Source: Gordionus sp. m RMFG-2023 (Eukaryota > Nematomorpha > Gordioida > Chordodea > Parachordodidae). From it: a stretch of DNA of 64,000 bases. Below the pieces are notes generated by a model. The model saw nothing but the letters and a program-made list of their open reading frames with translations. It ran no database searches and had not been told where the DNA came from. The translations under genes were made by a program, and so were the position numbers. The stretch lies in NCBI RefSeq assembly GCF_954871325.1, contig NC_088776.1:18538052-18602051 (forward strand), in the 5' to 3' direction. This document shows, piece after piece, positions 21,263 through 32,193 of the stretch (position 1 is the stretch's first letter; every line of letters begins with the position of its first letter).

Positions 21263-22895
21263 AACAAGTCTGATTTTAACCTCCCATACCCTCCATAAAT
21301 AAATTATGGCTACGATACTCTCTATAACCCCCTTTAAAAGAATGAATAACTTATATCAGCACTTAGTTTTTGATATTTATTTAAATTTGTCCTAATTATG
21401 AATGATTTCCAAATAATGTTAAAAAACAATGCAGAATTTCTATAGGGAAACATATTTAGTAAAATCGGATATAAAGAAAATTGATTATAATCAAGAACAA
21501 AAACCTATCCCCTTTCGTTTTCACTCTGATATGAGTGTGGATTATATTTTACTAAGAAAAATAAAAACTTTCCTCTCATTATTTATGGATTTTACCAGAG
21601 ATATGAATATCATGTTATCTTTAGTTTTACAAATTATAAATTTTTATTTTTATTACTTATTTCCTTATTAGTGTTTGTTTTATATTATTTTATTTTGATC
21701 ATTTATTTAATATATCCATTTATTTGAAAGGATTTAAATGAATACTATATATAAATGTTAAATATTCGATATATTATGCTGATTCATCTCTATGTTTTAC
21801 CATCGTGTGGTAAGATTTAATGATATTTTCAAGATAATTTTTAAACAATTATTATCATCTATAAGTTCTATAAAGAGATGCAATAGCGTATCTAGGATTT
21901 TATTTTGGAAAAGTCAAATATTTTATAAAAATAGGAGTTAAATTACTTATATTAAGTATTCAGTATATTCATAATTTTGGAAAACAGATTTTAAATAAAT
22001 CTCATTTTGATTAAAATTATTTTAGAAAATAAAATTATATATAATAAAAAAGGCATTAAAAAATAAAATTCTTGCAAATAATTTATTTTGTTCTTTCTCA
22101 TTGTTCTTTTAAATTTATTCAAAGTTTTATGATATAGATAAATTCGGGGTGAAGGTCAAAAGGCCAGTTAACCCCCCCCCCCCCACCCCCCTCCTAAATA
22201 TACCAATGAAGAGACAAGGATATTTCATTCACAATAATGCTATCATAGTTTTTATAATTATAATAAAATGATCATATAAGTTTAATTAAGTAAGGAATTC
22301 AGTCAATTTACAACAAACTCGACCCAAAACGCCCCGAAAATGGTATTATAAAAATAGAGGACTAGGTCTAAAGGCAGACCGATTAAAAAAAAATTAAATT
22401 AAATGAATTAGTTGGAAAATGTAAAGAAATCATATAATGGACGGTTTAATATTCATTCACTGCTCATATTTTCAATTTTAATTTGAAACAGTTTTCAAAA
22501 TACAGCTAAATTATTAAAAATAGCAAATCTTTAAATTCTGGCCGAAAAATGATCAAAAATGGGCCTAAAATTTAGACATATGCAGGTTTCTGATTTAAAT
22601 ATTTTAAATATATTTCATGTAAAAATATATTTATAATTTTCATAGCAATTCCTAAAATTTAAAAACAAAAAAGAAGGTAGGCTTATAAAGCTGCACATTA
22701 TCGTTGACCTTATAATAAATATGAGCTTGTTGCGAAATATTAAATTTTATTTATATATATTTTAACTATAATTGTACATATGATTATTTTCAACAATATT
22801 TAATAAAATTGACATTGTTTTCAAATATATAACGTGTCGATATGATATATTTTTAAATAATTTAGCAAACAAAGCACAAAGCATAGTGTTGATCA

Positions 22896-23010
22896 ATGTT
22901 GTTAAAGGTTACATTTGAAAAAGTAACTAGTTATAGTTACAAGTTACATCTATGATATTTTTTAAAGATAACTTTTGACTAGTTACAATAGTATATTTCA
23001 AAAGTAACTA
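22896..23010 (+). repeat. hAT-like left end with GTAAC/GTTAC motifs
   Basis: AATGTTGTTAAAGGTTAC near 22896 resembles the TAGTGTTGTTAA terminus and is followed by repeated GTAACTAGTTA and AGTTACA motifs. No right end was found, so it is a fragment inside repeat copy A. Confidence 0.4.
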
Positions 23011-24106
23011 CATTGTAATTTATAAATTATTTATAAATATAATCTTTATATTATATAAATAAATGCCAAAATTTTAAATGAAATAAAATGTAAATAAATA
23101 TTGCATTGAAAAAAAATACTTATTTTGTACCAAAAAAAAATTTTTTTTTATAAAAATTTGAGCTTAATAAATTTTTATTTAACTTTTTTGCATCTAAAAA
23201 ACGTGCTCATCAAAAATAAGCTCCCCTAAAATAAGCAAAATATCTACGGGAGCGCTGGATGTAAATGAGACATTTATATAATAAATGGAAAATATAAGTT
23301 TGGCATATCATCATAGAGATAGTAAATAGGATACATATAAATATTTTATAGTGTTAATAAATAACTTCATTCAAGTCGATTTAATACACTCCTCTAAAGT
23401 TAAAGCCTATAAAACGCCTCAACCTTGTAGAAAATATTTGATCGAGCCCAAAGATTTTCGCTCCTTGCTTTTGGCCCACAACTAGAGACTCAGCCAAAAT
23501 ATCAATCTTAAAACAAAGATAGCATTATCCGGTGATTAAAAAAGTACAAAACGGTGTCTAAAAAAATTGATTGATAGAAAAAAAATATATATAGTATATT
23601 TAAATTATAACGCAATGAAAAAAGATAAAATTAATTATTTTAAAAATCCAATTTTTTTTCTCTTTCAAAATTTTCGATCAGTCAGCTTTAGCTCTATTTA
23701 AAATTTAATATTTATATTTTATAAATATTATTACTTTGGGAAAAAAATATATAGAATCGTTAATGGTCTATAGACAAAATGAGTCTCTTTGCAAGTTTAA
23801 GCATAAAGATTACTTTGTTGACTCCGGTTCTGGGGATTATGAAGACATTAAACAAGAGTCGTATTCTTTATCCATAAGTTTGATTTAATTCCTATAATTT
23901 TATAATATAATCTAGAGTCAGTACTTAGGTTAAGGTTAGAAAAGTATGATTTTAAATTCTAAAGATATAGATCGCGGAAATTATTTATTTTTCGCTATAA
24001 AAGTGGTTTGTCAGAACTATTTTTTAAAAATGTGAATGGTGAATATTGAACCTCCCTTCAATTCCCAACTGAGAAAATGATTTTTGTCTTATAATTTATA
24101 ATTACA

Positions 24107-24312
24107 CAGGGGCGTCACTAGCCTTTACAATCTCAGGGGGCTCAAAAATTATTTTTAAAATTACCTTTTTTTTAGCAAATCTAAAACTACCTTTTTTTTA
24201 GCTAACATAATCTTTCTTTTAGTGGTATAAAAAAATCAAAATTTTGAGGGCGCTCTTCAAATTTTTTAGGAGACTCGAGCCCCTGCGACACCCTCCTCTA
24301 GTGACGCTAATG
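24107..24312. mobile_element. Small non-autonomous transposon (GCGTCACTAG ends)
   Basis: CAGGGGCGTCACTAG at 24107 and CTAGTGACGC near 24298-24307 are inverted. The insertion interrupts the sequence that reads continuously in repeat copy B near 55300 (TATAATTCTACATTGAA). No clean target duplication was resolved. The inner part is AT-rich. Confidence 0.55.
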
Positions 24313-25074
24313 ATTCCACATTGAATTTTAAATTTCGATATAAAATAATAGCATATTATTTAGTAATGCATTTTTTCACTAGGTTATTTTAAAAAATTAG
24401 TGAATAATTATCTTATCCAATCAAGGTCATAAATAAGTAAAAATTAACCTATCTATTAAATATATAATATAAATAAAAAGTAGATTACATTTTTATATAA
24501 TAATTTTTATTTAGACACTAAAATAATTTTTATTATAATATAACTATAACTGATAAAGTAATATTTGGCGCCATATTGCTAAAATTTTGCGCTATCCTCA
24601 GCGCTTTATCGGATATTTTATTTCCTAATAGTCACTTGCCTCTTTCTCATTTCAATTCATTCGTATCTTGGTTATATTTCATCCAATATGTAAATATTGG
24701 TTTTATTTTTACATCTTGGGTTAAAAATATGAGATAGATCTTTAAAGAAAATCTTTCCTTAGATGAATTTTTCTCTAACAAATTATTAAATATAATTCAA
24801 TAAAAAAATAATACATCTTAATCGGTTTTTTAACACTGTGATGTTTTAATAGAAATTGAATATAATAATCAACTATAAATTTTATCTTTGCACTGATTGA
24901 TTTATCTTTTTCCCCAAACCTTGGCCCTATAAAATTTTATCAGAATTCACTCTTAAATCCTCAATTTCGGGGTAACTTATTTTAATTTCATTTTTGCACG
25001 GATTATCGATTCGCCTTTTTTTTCTGTTCCTACCTTCTCATTAGACGCGCCACATATTACTTGATATAAGTAAC

Positions 25075-25531
25075 TGTTATAAATCCGAACTTAACTCAGG
25101 GTGTTTAATCAGTATTGGGAGAGCAATTAAGAATCCAAGGTTTGTTTAATCTTTCCTTGAGTACCTTTTCTTTATTAACTCTTTCCTTTTTTATTAATTT
25201 TATTTTCAAAATGTCATCCGATTGTATGTGTGTGAAAAAACAATTTTTCTTAGCTATTTATATAGCCATAAAACATTATATGTATTTACATATTAAAATA
25301 ATAATTTTTGGAAGAAATAAATACATAAAATAAAATCCATCATTTAAATTAATCTTGTTACATAAACTATAAAAAAAAATGTAAAATTTGTTTTGCATAA
25401 AATAAAATCCATCATTTAAATTAATCTTGTTACATAAACTATAAAAAAAAAAGTAAAATTTGTTTTGCATAAAATAAAATCCATCATTTAAATTATCTTT
25501 GTTCCATAAATATACTTTGCATAATCCAACA
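25075..25531 (-). repeat. 3' LTR of the Ty3 element
   Basis: Nearly identical to 30383-30839. It contains a short internal tandem repeat of about 62 bp (units beginning TTTGTTTTGCATAAAATAAA). Confidence 0.9.
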
Positions 25532-25541
25532 TCTCCCCCCT

Positions 25542-25868
25542 TTAAACTTCCCTTAACTCCATCGTGTTTGCCGATGCTACCATGTTCCTCCCTGGTTCAT
25601 TCGAATTACTATTCGTTGTCAACTCTATACTTGGGCAAAACCTAAGTTTGTGTTCACCCCCGCACGCCCAGCATTCCACTCTCCTTCTTGTGCTATACGG
25701 CGCTATTCTGCGACCCCCTCTCGTTGGCGTTTCTTGTAGCCAATCTCCGTATCTTTGTTTCGCTTCGTTCCTAGCGGCTTCTACCCATTTGTTGGATTCT
25801 TCTGAACCGTCAACCTCTCTTATCTCTATCTTCATTACCTTGTTACCCACTCTAACATAGGAGGCCAT
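25542..25868 (-). CDS. Small third ORF of the Ty3 element, zinc-knuckle-like (108 aa)
   Basis: Lies between pol and the 3' LTR. The protein is charged, starts MASYVRVGNKVMKIEI, and has a basic stretch (TRGGRRIAPYSTRRR) followed by CWACGGEHKLRFC, a CX2CX3HX4C arrangement close to a retroelement zinc knuckle. There is no signal peptide or membrane segment, so it is not envelope-like. Its base composition is markedly less AT-rich than the rest of the element. It could be an accessory nucleic-acid-binding protein or a sequence picked up by the element. I do not recognise a family. Confidence 0.55.
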   Translation of the reverse strand: MASYVRVGNKVMKIEIREVDGSEESNKWVEAARNEAKQRYGDWLQETPTRGGRRIAPYSTRRRVECWACGGEHKLRFCPSIELTTNSNSNEPGRNMVASANTMELREV

Positions 25869-26123
25869 CTAAATAAAATACTTTATACACATATATATAT
25901 ATATTCTTCGACTCTTATTTCTCTATACTAGGTTAGAATTTCTTCTCTAACTCTTTATAAAATATAACTCTCCTAATTAAGTCTAACATCCCTTTTATTT
26001 CCTACAACGTATGATTCTCCTACTATGTCTATCATCACGTTATTCCTTTCCAAATTATGATTCTCCTACTATGTCTATCATCAATTTATTCCTTTCTAAT
26101 TCTTCGTATATTTCTCATTTCCT

Positions 26124-29100
26124 CTAAGGCCTTAAGCTTCTACACCTTACTTGCTTCAGGTGCCTTGTAAAGGTTCCTTTTTGTCCTTCAATCTTTACTT
26201 CTACCTTTTTCTTTCCTATATTTTTGCTTATTACACCCTTCCCCCATTTAATAGGCCCATCAAACAACAATACCCACAACAAACTTCCTACTGGAAATCT
26301 TTCACTCTCTGCTTGTTCTCTCCTTATCACTTTTTCCTTTAAAAAATCTAATTCTGATCTCGTCTTTCTTCCTAAAAATATTTCAGCTGGTGACTTTCCT
26401 TTTGCTGTTTCCGTACTGTTGTATGCTAACAATGATAACCACCATTGACCTTCTCCATATTTTGCCTTTTTCAACCAATTCTTTACTAACGCTACCATTC
26501 GTTCAGCTTGTCCATTGCTTCTTGGGTAATAAGGTGGTGATAATAAATGTCTAATATTCCACCTATCACAAAATTTATCAAATGCTCTACCTTTAAACGC
26601 TGGACCTCCATCTGATACTATCGTCTTCATCAAACCATATTTGCCTACAAAATCCTTTATCTTGTCTAAAGCTACTCTTGTTGATAAACCTGAAACTTGC
26701 TGACAATCTATCCATTTTGAACCTGCATCTACCATGATAAAAAATCTTTTCTTCTCATATTCTAAAAAATCTACATGTATTCTTTCGCATGGAATGTCTG
26801 TCTTTGGCCATTTATCTTCCTTATTCTTTGCTGGAACATTAGCCCACATGTAACAGATTTCACAGCTCCTTGCTAACTCTTCTATTTCCTTATTCATCTT
26901 AGGCCACCACATATATTCTCTTGCTTTATTTTTCATTCTTTCTATGCCTTGATGACCTGAATGTATTACATTTAAGGTTTCTTTTCTTAATTTATTCGGT
27001 ATCACTAATCTATATCCTCTCAATAAACAATTGTCTTCTATATTTAATTCACTCTTAACTTTTTTAAACGCTTTATCTTCATTTTTCCATTCTATATCTC
27101 CTTTTAAACAAGCTTTAATTCTTATTAATTCTTCATCTTTTTGGGATATCTTATCTACTATATCAAATGTTATAGGTTTTTCTCTTGTATCTATTCTCAC
27201 CGCTCTTATAATATTACAATTTACATTTTCTTCTTCTTCTATATATTCTAAACTATTGATTACTGGTTCTTTGTCTTCAATGTCTTTATTAAACAATCTT
27301 GATAAAATGTCCGGTGAGCAATTTTGTTTACCTTCTCTGAATTTTATTTCAAAATCGAAATTACCAACTAAAATTAGCCATTTTTGCAACCTGGGTGAAA
27401 TCATAAGTTCCTTATTCTCTTTTTTAAATAAATCTACCAACGACTTATGGTCCGTATACAATAAAAACCTTTTTCCTATCAGATATTCCTTACATTTCGT
27501 AAGCCCGAATTTCACTGCTAAAGCCTCTCTTTCTATCGTTGAGTGATTTTTCTCAGTGCTATTAAATCGTCTCGATAAAAATAAAACAGGTTTCTCCACA
27601 TTATCTATCATCTGCAACAACACTCCTCCTATACCTTCATTAGAAGCATCTACTGCTAAAATAATATTTAATTTCTCATTAAAACAACTTAAAATAGGCT
27701 TCTCTACCATCTTTATTTTCAACTTTGCGAAACTTTTCTCCTGTGCTTCTCCCCATTCAAACTTTTTATTTTTCTTTAATAAATCATACAACGGTGTAGC
27801 AATTTCTGCAAAATTTTGAACAAACCGATGATAATAATTTGTTGCTCCTAAAAACGCCTGTACCTCCGTTTTATTATTCGGGGCTCGCATATTCATGATC
27901 TTATCTATATTCTTTACAATTGGCGTAATCTCATTTCCCTTTATAACATATCCTAAATACTTTATTTCCTTTACTCCAAACACGCTCTTCTTCAAATTAG
28001 CTTTTAAACCATTTTCTAATATAATATCTAACACTTTAACTAATCTCGAATTGTGTTCTTCTTCTGTTTTACCAGATATCAAAACATCATCTAAATAATA
28101 CATTATTCCTTTTATTCCTTGAAATAACGCCGTCATCGTTCTTTGAAATATTGGCGCTGATATTTTCAAACCAAAAGGTAATCGGCAGAATGCAAACAAA
28201 CCTCTATGAGTTGTAATCGTTAGTATCTTACTTGTCTTTTCACTCACCTTAATTTGCAAATAAGCATTCGAAAAATCAATCTTTGAAAACAGGGTGTCTC
28301 CTCTTAAATTCGCTAGCAGTTGTTCTATTCTAGGTAGTGGATACTTTTCATTTATTACGCACTTATTAACTGTTACTCTATAGTCTATACACAATCTTAA
28401 ACTGTTATCTGGTTTTCTTATGGGCACTAAAGGTGTTGCCCATTCACTATGCACTATTGGTTTTATTATTCCGTCTTTTAACCATTTATCTAATTCTTTA
28501 TCTATCTCTTCTATCCAGGAAAACGGTAATCTTCTTATGCCGCAAAACTTAGGCCTATAATTTTCTTCTAATCGTATATCTACTTCAAAATTTTTCAGAG
28601 TACCTAATTCTTCTTTAAAGACTTCATTATACCTATTCAAAATAATCTTTATTTCTTTGTCAACAATATCTTCAACAACATTCTGATCTACCATATTATT
28701 AATTTCTTGTTTAATTTCGACTGAATTTACCTCTATTGTCTTTGTATCTCTTGTTTTCTTATTTTCTTCTAAGTTGCTTCTATATTTAATCAAAAATTCT
28801 GGTGTTCGATTTCTAAGTTTATCGAGAACTAATTCTTGTTTATCCTCTATAATAGGTAACTTAAATCTATCGAAATCTATCATTTCACTATTTTCATCAT
28901 TACTTACAGGGATAGTATCGAAAAATTTCCACCAATTATAAACTGGACCTAACGTTCTTATATCATACCATCCTAAAATCGGTTCAATCTTCAACGTCGT
29001 TATCCACAAATTTATACTTTTATTAACTCTTGGTAACCTTACCCTATAATACCCTAAAATTTTCACCGTGCTACCATCCAATTGTTTGGCTCTTATCTTT

Positions 29101-29456
29101 TTTGTAACAAATTCTTTCTCTGGCCAAAATCTCATAAAATCCTTTATACTTATTAAACTAATTTCTGCTTCTGTATCTAATAAAAAACAAATTTCTGCTT
29201 CCTCCATGTTTATCTTTACTCTAGGGCATCTATTTTTCATTAAAAAATTGTCTAATTCCATCTTTAGTACGTCTACCCTAGTTGCCTTTTTAATTCTATA
29301 TATTTCAAAATCTCTACTTTTTATCTTTATATCACTTCTATTAATATCGCTTGAATTATAATTATCAACGTTAAAGCACTTTTTATCATCGCAAAATTTC
29401 TCGTTCTTATTACCATAATTATTCTTACTTGCACTAGCATTATCAACATTATCCAA
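26124..29456 (-). CDS. pol: Ty3 pol polyprotein (protease, RT, RNase H, integrase)
   Basis: A single open stretch of 1110 codons. Rough order: Asn-rich leader; aspartic-protease region near residues 90-200; reverse transcriptase from about 290, with YLDD near 455; RNase H from about 600 (DASNEGIGGVLLQ); the integrase HHCC zinc-binding region near 830-870 (HSGHQG, then CEIC); and the integrase core with VDFLE, VSDGGPAF and NGQAERMV. Integrase after RNase H is the Ty3 order. The gag-like ORF upstream is in the same reading frame, which would fit read-through expression as used by some retroelements. Products would form a cytoplasmic particle and copy and integrate the element. Confidence 0.92.
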   Translation of the reverse strand: MDNVDNASASKNNYGNKNEKFCDDKKCFNVDNYNSSDINRSDIKIKSRDFEIYRIKKATRVDVLKMELDNFLMKNRCPRVKINMEEAEICFLLDTEAEISLISIKDFMRFWPEKEFVTKKIRAKQLDGSTVKILGYYRVRLPRVNKSINLWITTLKIEPILGWYDIRTLGPVYNWWKFFDTIPVSNDENSEMIDFDRFKLPIIEDKQELVLDKLRNRTPEFLIKYRSNLEENKKTRDTKTIEVNSVEIKQEINNMVDQNVVEDIVDKEIKIILNRYNEVFKEELGTLKNFEVDIRLEENYRPKFCGIRRLPFSWIEEIDKELDKWLKDGIIKPIVHSEWATPLVPIRKPDNSLRLCIDYRVTVNKCVINEKYPLPRIEQLLANLRGDTLFSKIDFSNAYLQIKVSEKTSKILTITTHRGLFAFCRLPFGLKISAPIFQRTMTALFQGIKGIMYYLDDVLISGKTEEEHNSRLVKVLDIILENGLKANLKKSVFGVKEIKYLGYVIKGNEITPIVKNIDKIMNMRAPNNKTEVQAFLGATNYYHRFVQNFAEIATPLYDLLKKNKKFEWGEAQEKSFAKLKIKMVEKPILSCFNEKLNIILAVDASNEGIGGVLLQMIDNVEKPVLFLSRRFNSTEKNHSTIEREALAVKFGLTKCKEYLIGKRFLLYTDHKSLVDLFKKENKELMISPRLQKWLILVGNFDFEIKFREGKQNCSPDILSRLFNKDIEDKEPVINSLEYIEEEENVNCNIIRAVRIDTREKPITFDIVDKISQKDEELIRIKACLKGDIEWKNEDKAFKKVKSELNIEDNCLLRGYRLVIPNKLRKETLNVIHSGHQGIERMKNKAREYMWWPKMNKEIEELARSCEICYMWANVPAKNKEDKWPKTDIPCERIHVDFLEYEKKRFFIMVDAGSKWIDCQQVSGLSTRVALDKIKDFVGKYGLMKTIVSDGGPAFKGRAFDKFCDRWNIRHLLSPPYYPRSNGQAERMVALVKNWLKKAKYGEGQWWLSLLAYNSTETAKGKSPAEIFLGRKTRSELDFLKEKVIRREQAESERFPVGSLLWVLLFDGPIKWGKGVISKNIGKKKVEVKIEGQKGTFTRHLKQVRCRSLRP

Positions 29457-29786
29457 ATTATCATTATTAAAATTAAAATACTTATTTTTACTACAATTAT
29501 TAACATTAACAAAATTATTATCATGATCTAATATATCATTACAATTAAAATGCTTAATTTTACCTGAACTAAAATTAGAAAAACTATTATTACCAAATTT
29601 ATTATTAAAATTAAAATATTTATTCTTATTTTCTAATAAATTATCAACATTAGAAAAATTATTATCATTACAAAATTTATCATTAACATTAAAATATTTA
29701 TTCTTACCTGAATTAAAATTATCATCCTTAGAAAAATTATTATCATTACAAAATTTATCATTAAAATTAAAATATTTCTCTCTTAG
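29457..29786 (-). other. Asn/Lys/Phe-rich low-complexity linker of the Ty3 element
   Basis: Between the gag-like and pol parts, the minus strand is made of degenerate repeats coding Asn-, Lys- and Phe-rich peptides (KYFNFN, NDKFCN). These look like an expanding microsatellite-like linker. Confidence 0.6.
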
Positions 29787-30218
29787 TCATTTATTGCAAT
29801 TTTCTTGTGTGTGTCCTTCTTGGGCACAATTATTGCACCTTACAATTGAATTGTTTACTCTGCAACTTATAGCCACATGGCCATTCTTGCCACACCTCGC
29901 GCATCTTAGATTCTTCGTTATCTCACACTGGCGCGACATGTGGCCCGGCTGACCACAACTATAGCAAATTATTTGTCTGTAATTATCCGTTCGTATGAAG
30001 TTGTTTATATTTCTTTTCTTATCTTCCTCTCTTAATATATTCTTAATATTTTCTAACTCTTTAATCTCTATCTTAACGTAAGTCGTATTTCTTCCTATAA
30101 TTAAACCTAACGTGAAACTTAAAATTAGCACCAAAAATATAATTATACTTATATTTTCAAGTATTAAACTTAATAAATTTATTTGCGTAATATACATTAA
30201 AGTGTACTCAATAACCAC
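29787..30218 (-). CDS. Gag-like protein with membrane segment and three zinc knuckles (143 aa)
   Basis: The C-terminal half has three CCHC knuckles (CX2CX4HX4C): CYSCGQPGHMSRQC, CARCGKNGHVAISC and CNNCAQEGHTQENC, as in nucleocapsid domains. The N-terminal part is unusual: a long hydrophobic stretch (residues about 18-42, ISIIIFLVLILSFTLGLI) that could span a membrane, followed by a charged helix (KELENIKNILREEDKKR). A normal capsid domain is not evident and the protein is short for a Ty3 gag. It is the first ORF after the 5' LTR. The nucleic-acid-binding role is family knowledge; the membrane role is inference. Confidence 0.7.
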   Translation of the reverse strand: MVIEYTLMYITQINLLSLILENISIIIFLVLILSFTLGLIIGRNTTYVKIEIKELENIKNILREEDKKRNINNFIRTDNYRQIICYSCGQPGHMSRQCEITKNLRCARCGKNGHVAISCRVNNSIVRCNNCAQEGHTQENCNK

Positions 30219-30382
30219 TTGATTAAAATAATTTTAAATAATTTAAAAAAATTGTATAAATATAAAATTACTACTATAATAAATAAAAGTAATAATAATT
30301 TACATAACATAAAATAGATTTGTTTTTACCTTTGAATTCCTACGTGAATATCTAACAAGCCCTGATTTACTTCGGTCCAAAT

Positions 30383-30839
30383 TGTTATAAATCCGAACTT
30401 AACTCAGGGTGTTTAATCAGTATTGGGAGAGCAATTAAGAATCCAAGGTTTGTTAAATCTTTCCTTGAGTACCTTTTCTTTATTAACTCTTTCCTTTTTT
30501 ATTAATTTTATTTTCAAAATGTCATCCGATTGTATGTGTGTGAAAAAACAATTTTTCTTAGCTATTTATATAGCCATAAAACATTATATGTATTTACATA
30601 TTAAAATAATAATTTTTGGAAGAAATAAATACATAAAATAAAATCCATCATTTAAATTAATCTTGTTACATAAACTATAAAAAAAAATGTAAAATTTGTT
30701 TTGCATAAAATAAAATCCATCATTTAAATTAATCTTGTTACATAAACTATAAAAAAAAAAGTAAAATTTGTTTTGCATAAAATAAAATCCATCATTTAAA
30801 TTATCTTTGTTCCATAAATATACTTTGCATAATCCAACA
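30383..30839 (-). repeat. 5' LTR of the Ty3 element
   Basis: TG...CA ends and 457 bp, with about one difference from the 3' LTR. Transcription of the element should start here on the minus strand. Confidence 0.9.
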
Positions 30840-30844
30840 GTAAC

Positions 30845-31850
30845 TTATTATAATTTCATCTTCACATGTATCACTTTATAAAATTATATATAACAATTTA
30901 TATTTAAATCTTCGATCTCTGATATAGGTAACTTATTATAATTATAATCACGGATTATTGATTCAGTCCCCCCAACCCCAAGAATTAATATTACGAAGAG
31001 GCTTATATATTTTACTTTTTTTAATTGTCCCATATACCCATATTTCTTGTTCCCTACCTTCTCATTAGACGCATCACATATTATATAGGTAACTTATTAT
31101 AATTTCGTCTTCGCATATTGATACACTTAATTCCCCTAACCTCTCGAACGAATACTAAGAAAAGAACAGATTTATTCATTTCGCTCTTATTGCCCCATAA
31201 ACCTATATTCTCCGTTCCCCACCTTTATATTATCCCGCTCTTAAAAAAAATAAACAATAATTTATCAATTTTGAAATTCGTCAAAATTGGTTGCTCTCAA
31301 CTTCTCCATATCCGCGACTAACTATTTTCTTCCTAAGTACAGTATTTCCAAATTGACAGTTTAATTGGTATTCACTCTTCCCCCTACCCTTCTTCCATAA
31401 GTACAACAATATGTCCGAGAACTGTTTAATTGATATCTACTCCGCTCACCCTAACTTCACAACTTGTCCATAGCCCAAAACTGATAGATATTCGTTAAAA
31501 TAACCTCTATATATTATTATTATTTTTTAAAAAATTTTTAAAATTTACCAACCGCCTTAATTCCTTTTATTTTCTTGTTTTTAATAATACTTTTTATACT
31601 TCATGCATATTTTTTTTCCCCAACATTGGTCTTATTTTACATTTTTTTAAAAAAGATAACATGTTTTATGGTTTTGTTTATCTTATTCCTCACCCCTTAG
31701 CTATATTTTATCTCTTCCTATAATTTTGATTTTTCCCCCTTTATTCCATTACCCTTGTTAATGTCTTTTTGCCCCCCCCCCTCCAAAGCTTTATCATGGT
31801 AAACGCTTTGCCATGTGTGTTTAAATGATTTCACTTATAAATGGAACTTT
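30845..31850. other. AT-rich stretch without a recognised gene
   Basis: GTAACTTATTATAATTTC-type phrases recur at 30840, 30928 and 31088 and also left of the Ty3 element (24972), so the insertion hit a locally repetitive region. No coding feature was recognised. Confidence 0.45.
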
Positions 31851-32193
31851 AGGAAGCATTGTTTATCCACATGCTTTAACTCTGGAAAATTCTTCTCCCT
31901 TCTCTTACCCCAGTCCTGATGGTAGTTCTCCAAGCTCTGTTGATTTATTTCTTATTATATAGGCCCCCAGTTCCTTCTAGAATTTCTATAGCAGCTTGGG
32001 AATCGATTTCAAAGTTCCTCACATCTTATAAATAATTGAATTCATATTTCTCCTCAACACCCTTATGGTCAGATATGATTGGTGTTTTTTTCAAGTTCTA
32101 GTCAAACCCAAAATAAAATAAATAATTTATCAGCCTCAATTAAAGTAAAGGTGTTTAATTTTGATAATGCCATTATGTGAATTTACTCCTCCC

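Larger units (their letters stand above)
21360..24440 (+). repeat. Interspersed repeat, copy A
   Basis: Colinear with 49870-55440 over many blocks: GGAAACATATT and ATTTATGGATTTTACCAGA; TTACCATCG.GTGGTAAGAT; AAAACGCCCCGAAAA; TTAATACACTCCTCTAAAGTTA; AAGCATAAAGATTACTTT; CAATCAAGGTCATAAATA. Copy A lacks the 2404-bp insertion of copy B and shows the intact target AGATATGAATATCATG near 21600. A third partial copy is at 41087-41710, so this is a repeat family, not a single segmental duplication. No coding capacity is evident. Confidence 0.75.
25075..30839 (-). mobile_element. Ty3 LTR retroelement, whole-looking and young
   Basis: Two 457-bp LTRs starting TG and ending CA, with a 5-bp target duplication GTAAC (25070-25074 and 30840-30844). 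The element reads on the minus strand, so the LTR at 30383-30839 is the 5' one. A TGGACCGAAG stretch just inside it is a candidate primer-binding site, and a purine-rich tract (AAAGGGGGGAGA on the minus strand) abuts the 3' LTR. Parts in order: a gag-like ORF with zinc knuckles, a pol ORF (protease, reverse transcriptase, RNase H, integrase: Ty3 order), and a small third ORF. I found about one difference between the LTRs, so insertion is recent. It looks whole, with no obvious break. Confidence 0.9.

Noticed and set aside
27031-29361. Plus-strand ORFs within the Ty3 pol region
   Set aside because: Antisense shadows of a 1110-codon pol frame, with Ser/Phe/Leu-rich composition typical of reversed coding DNA.
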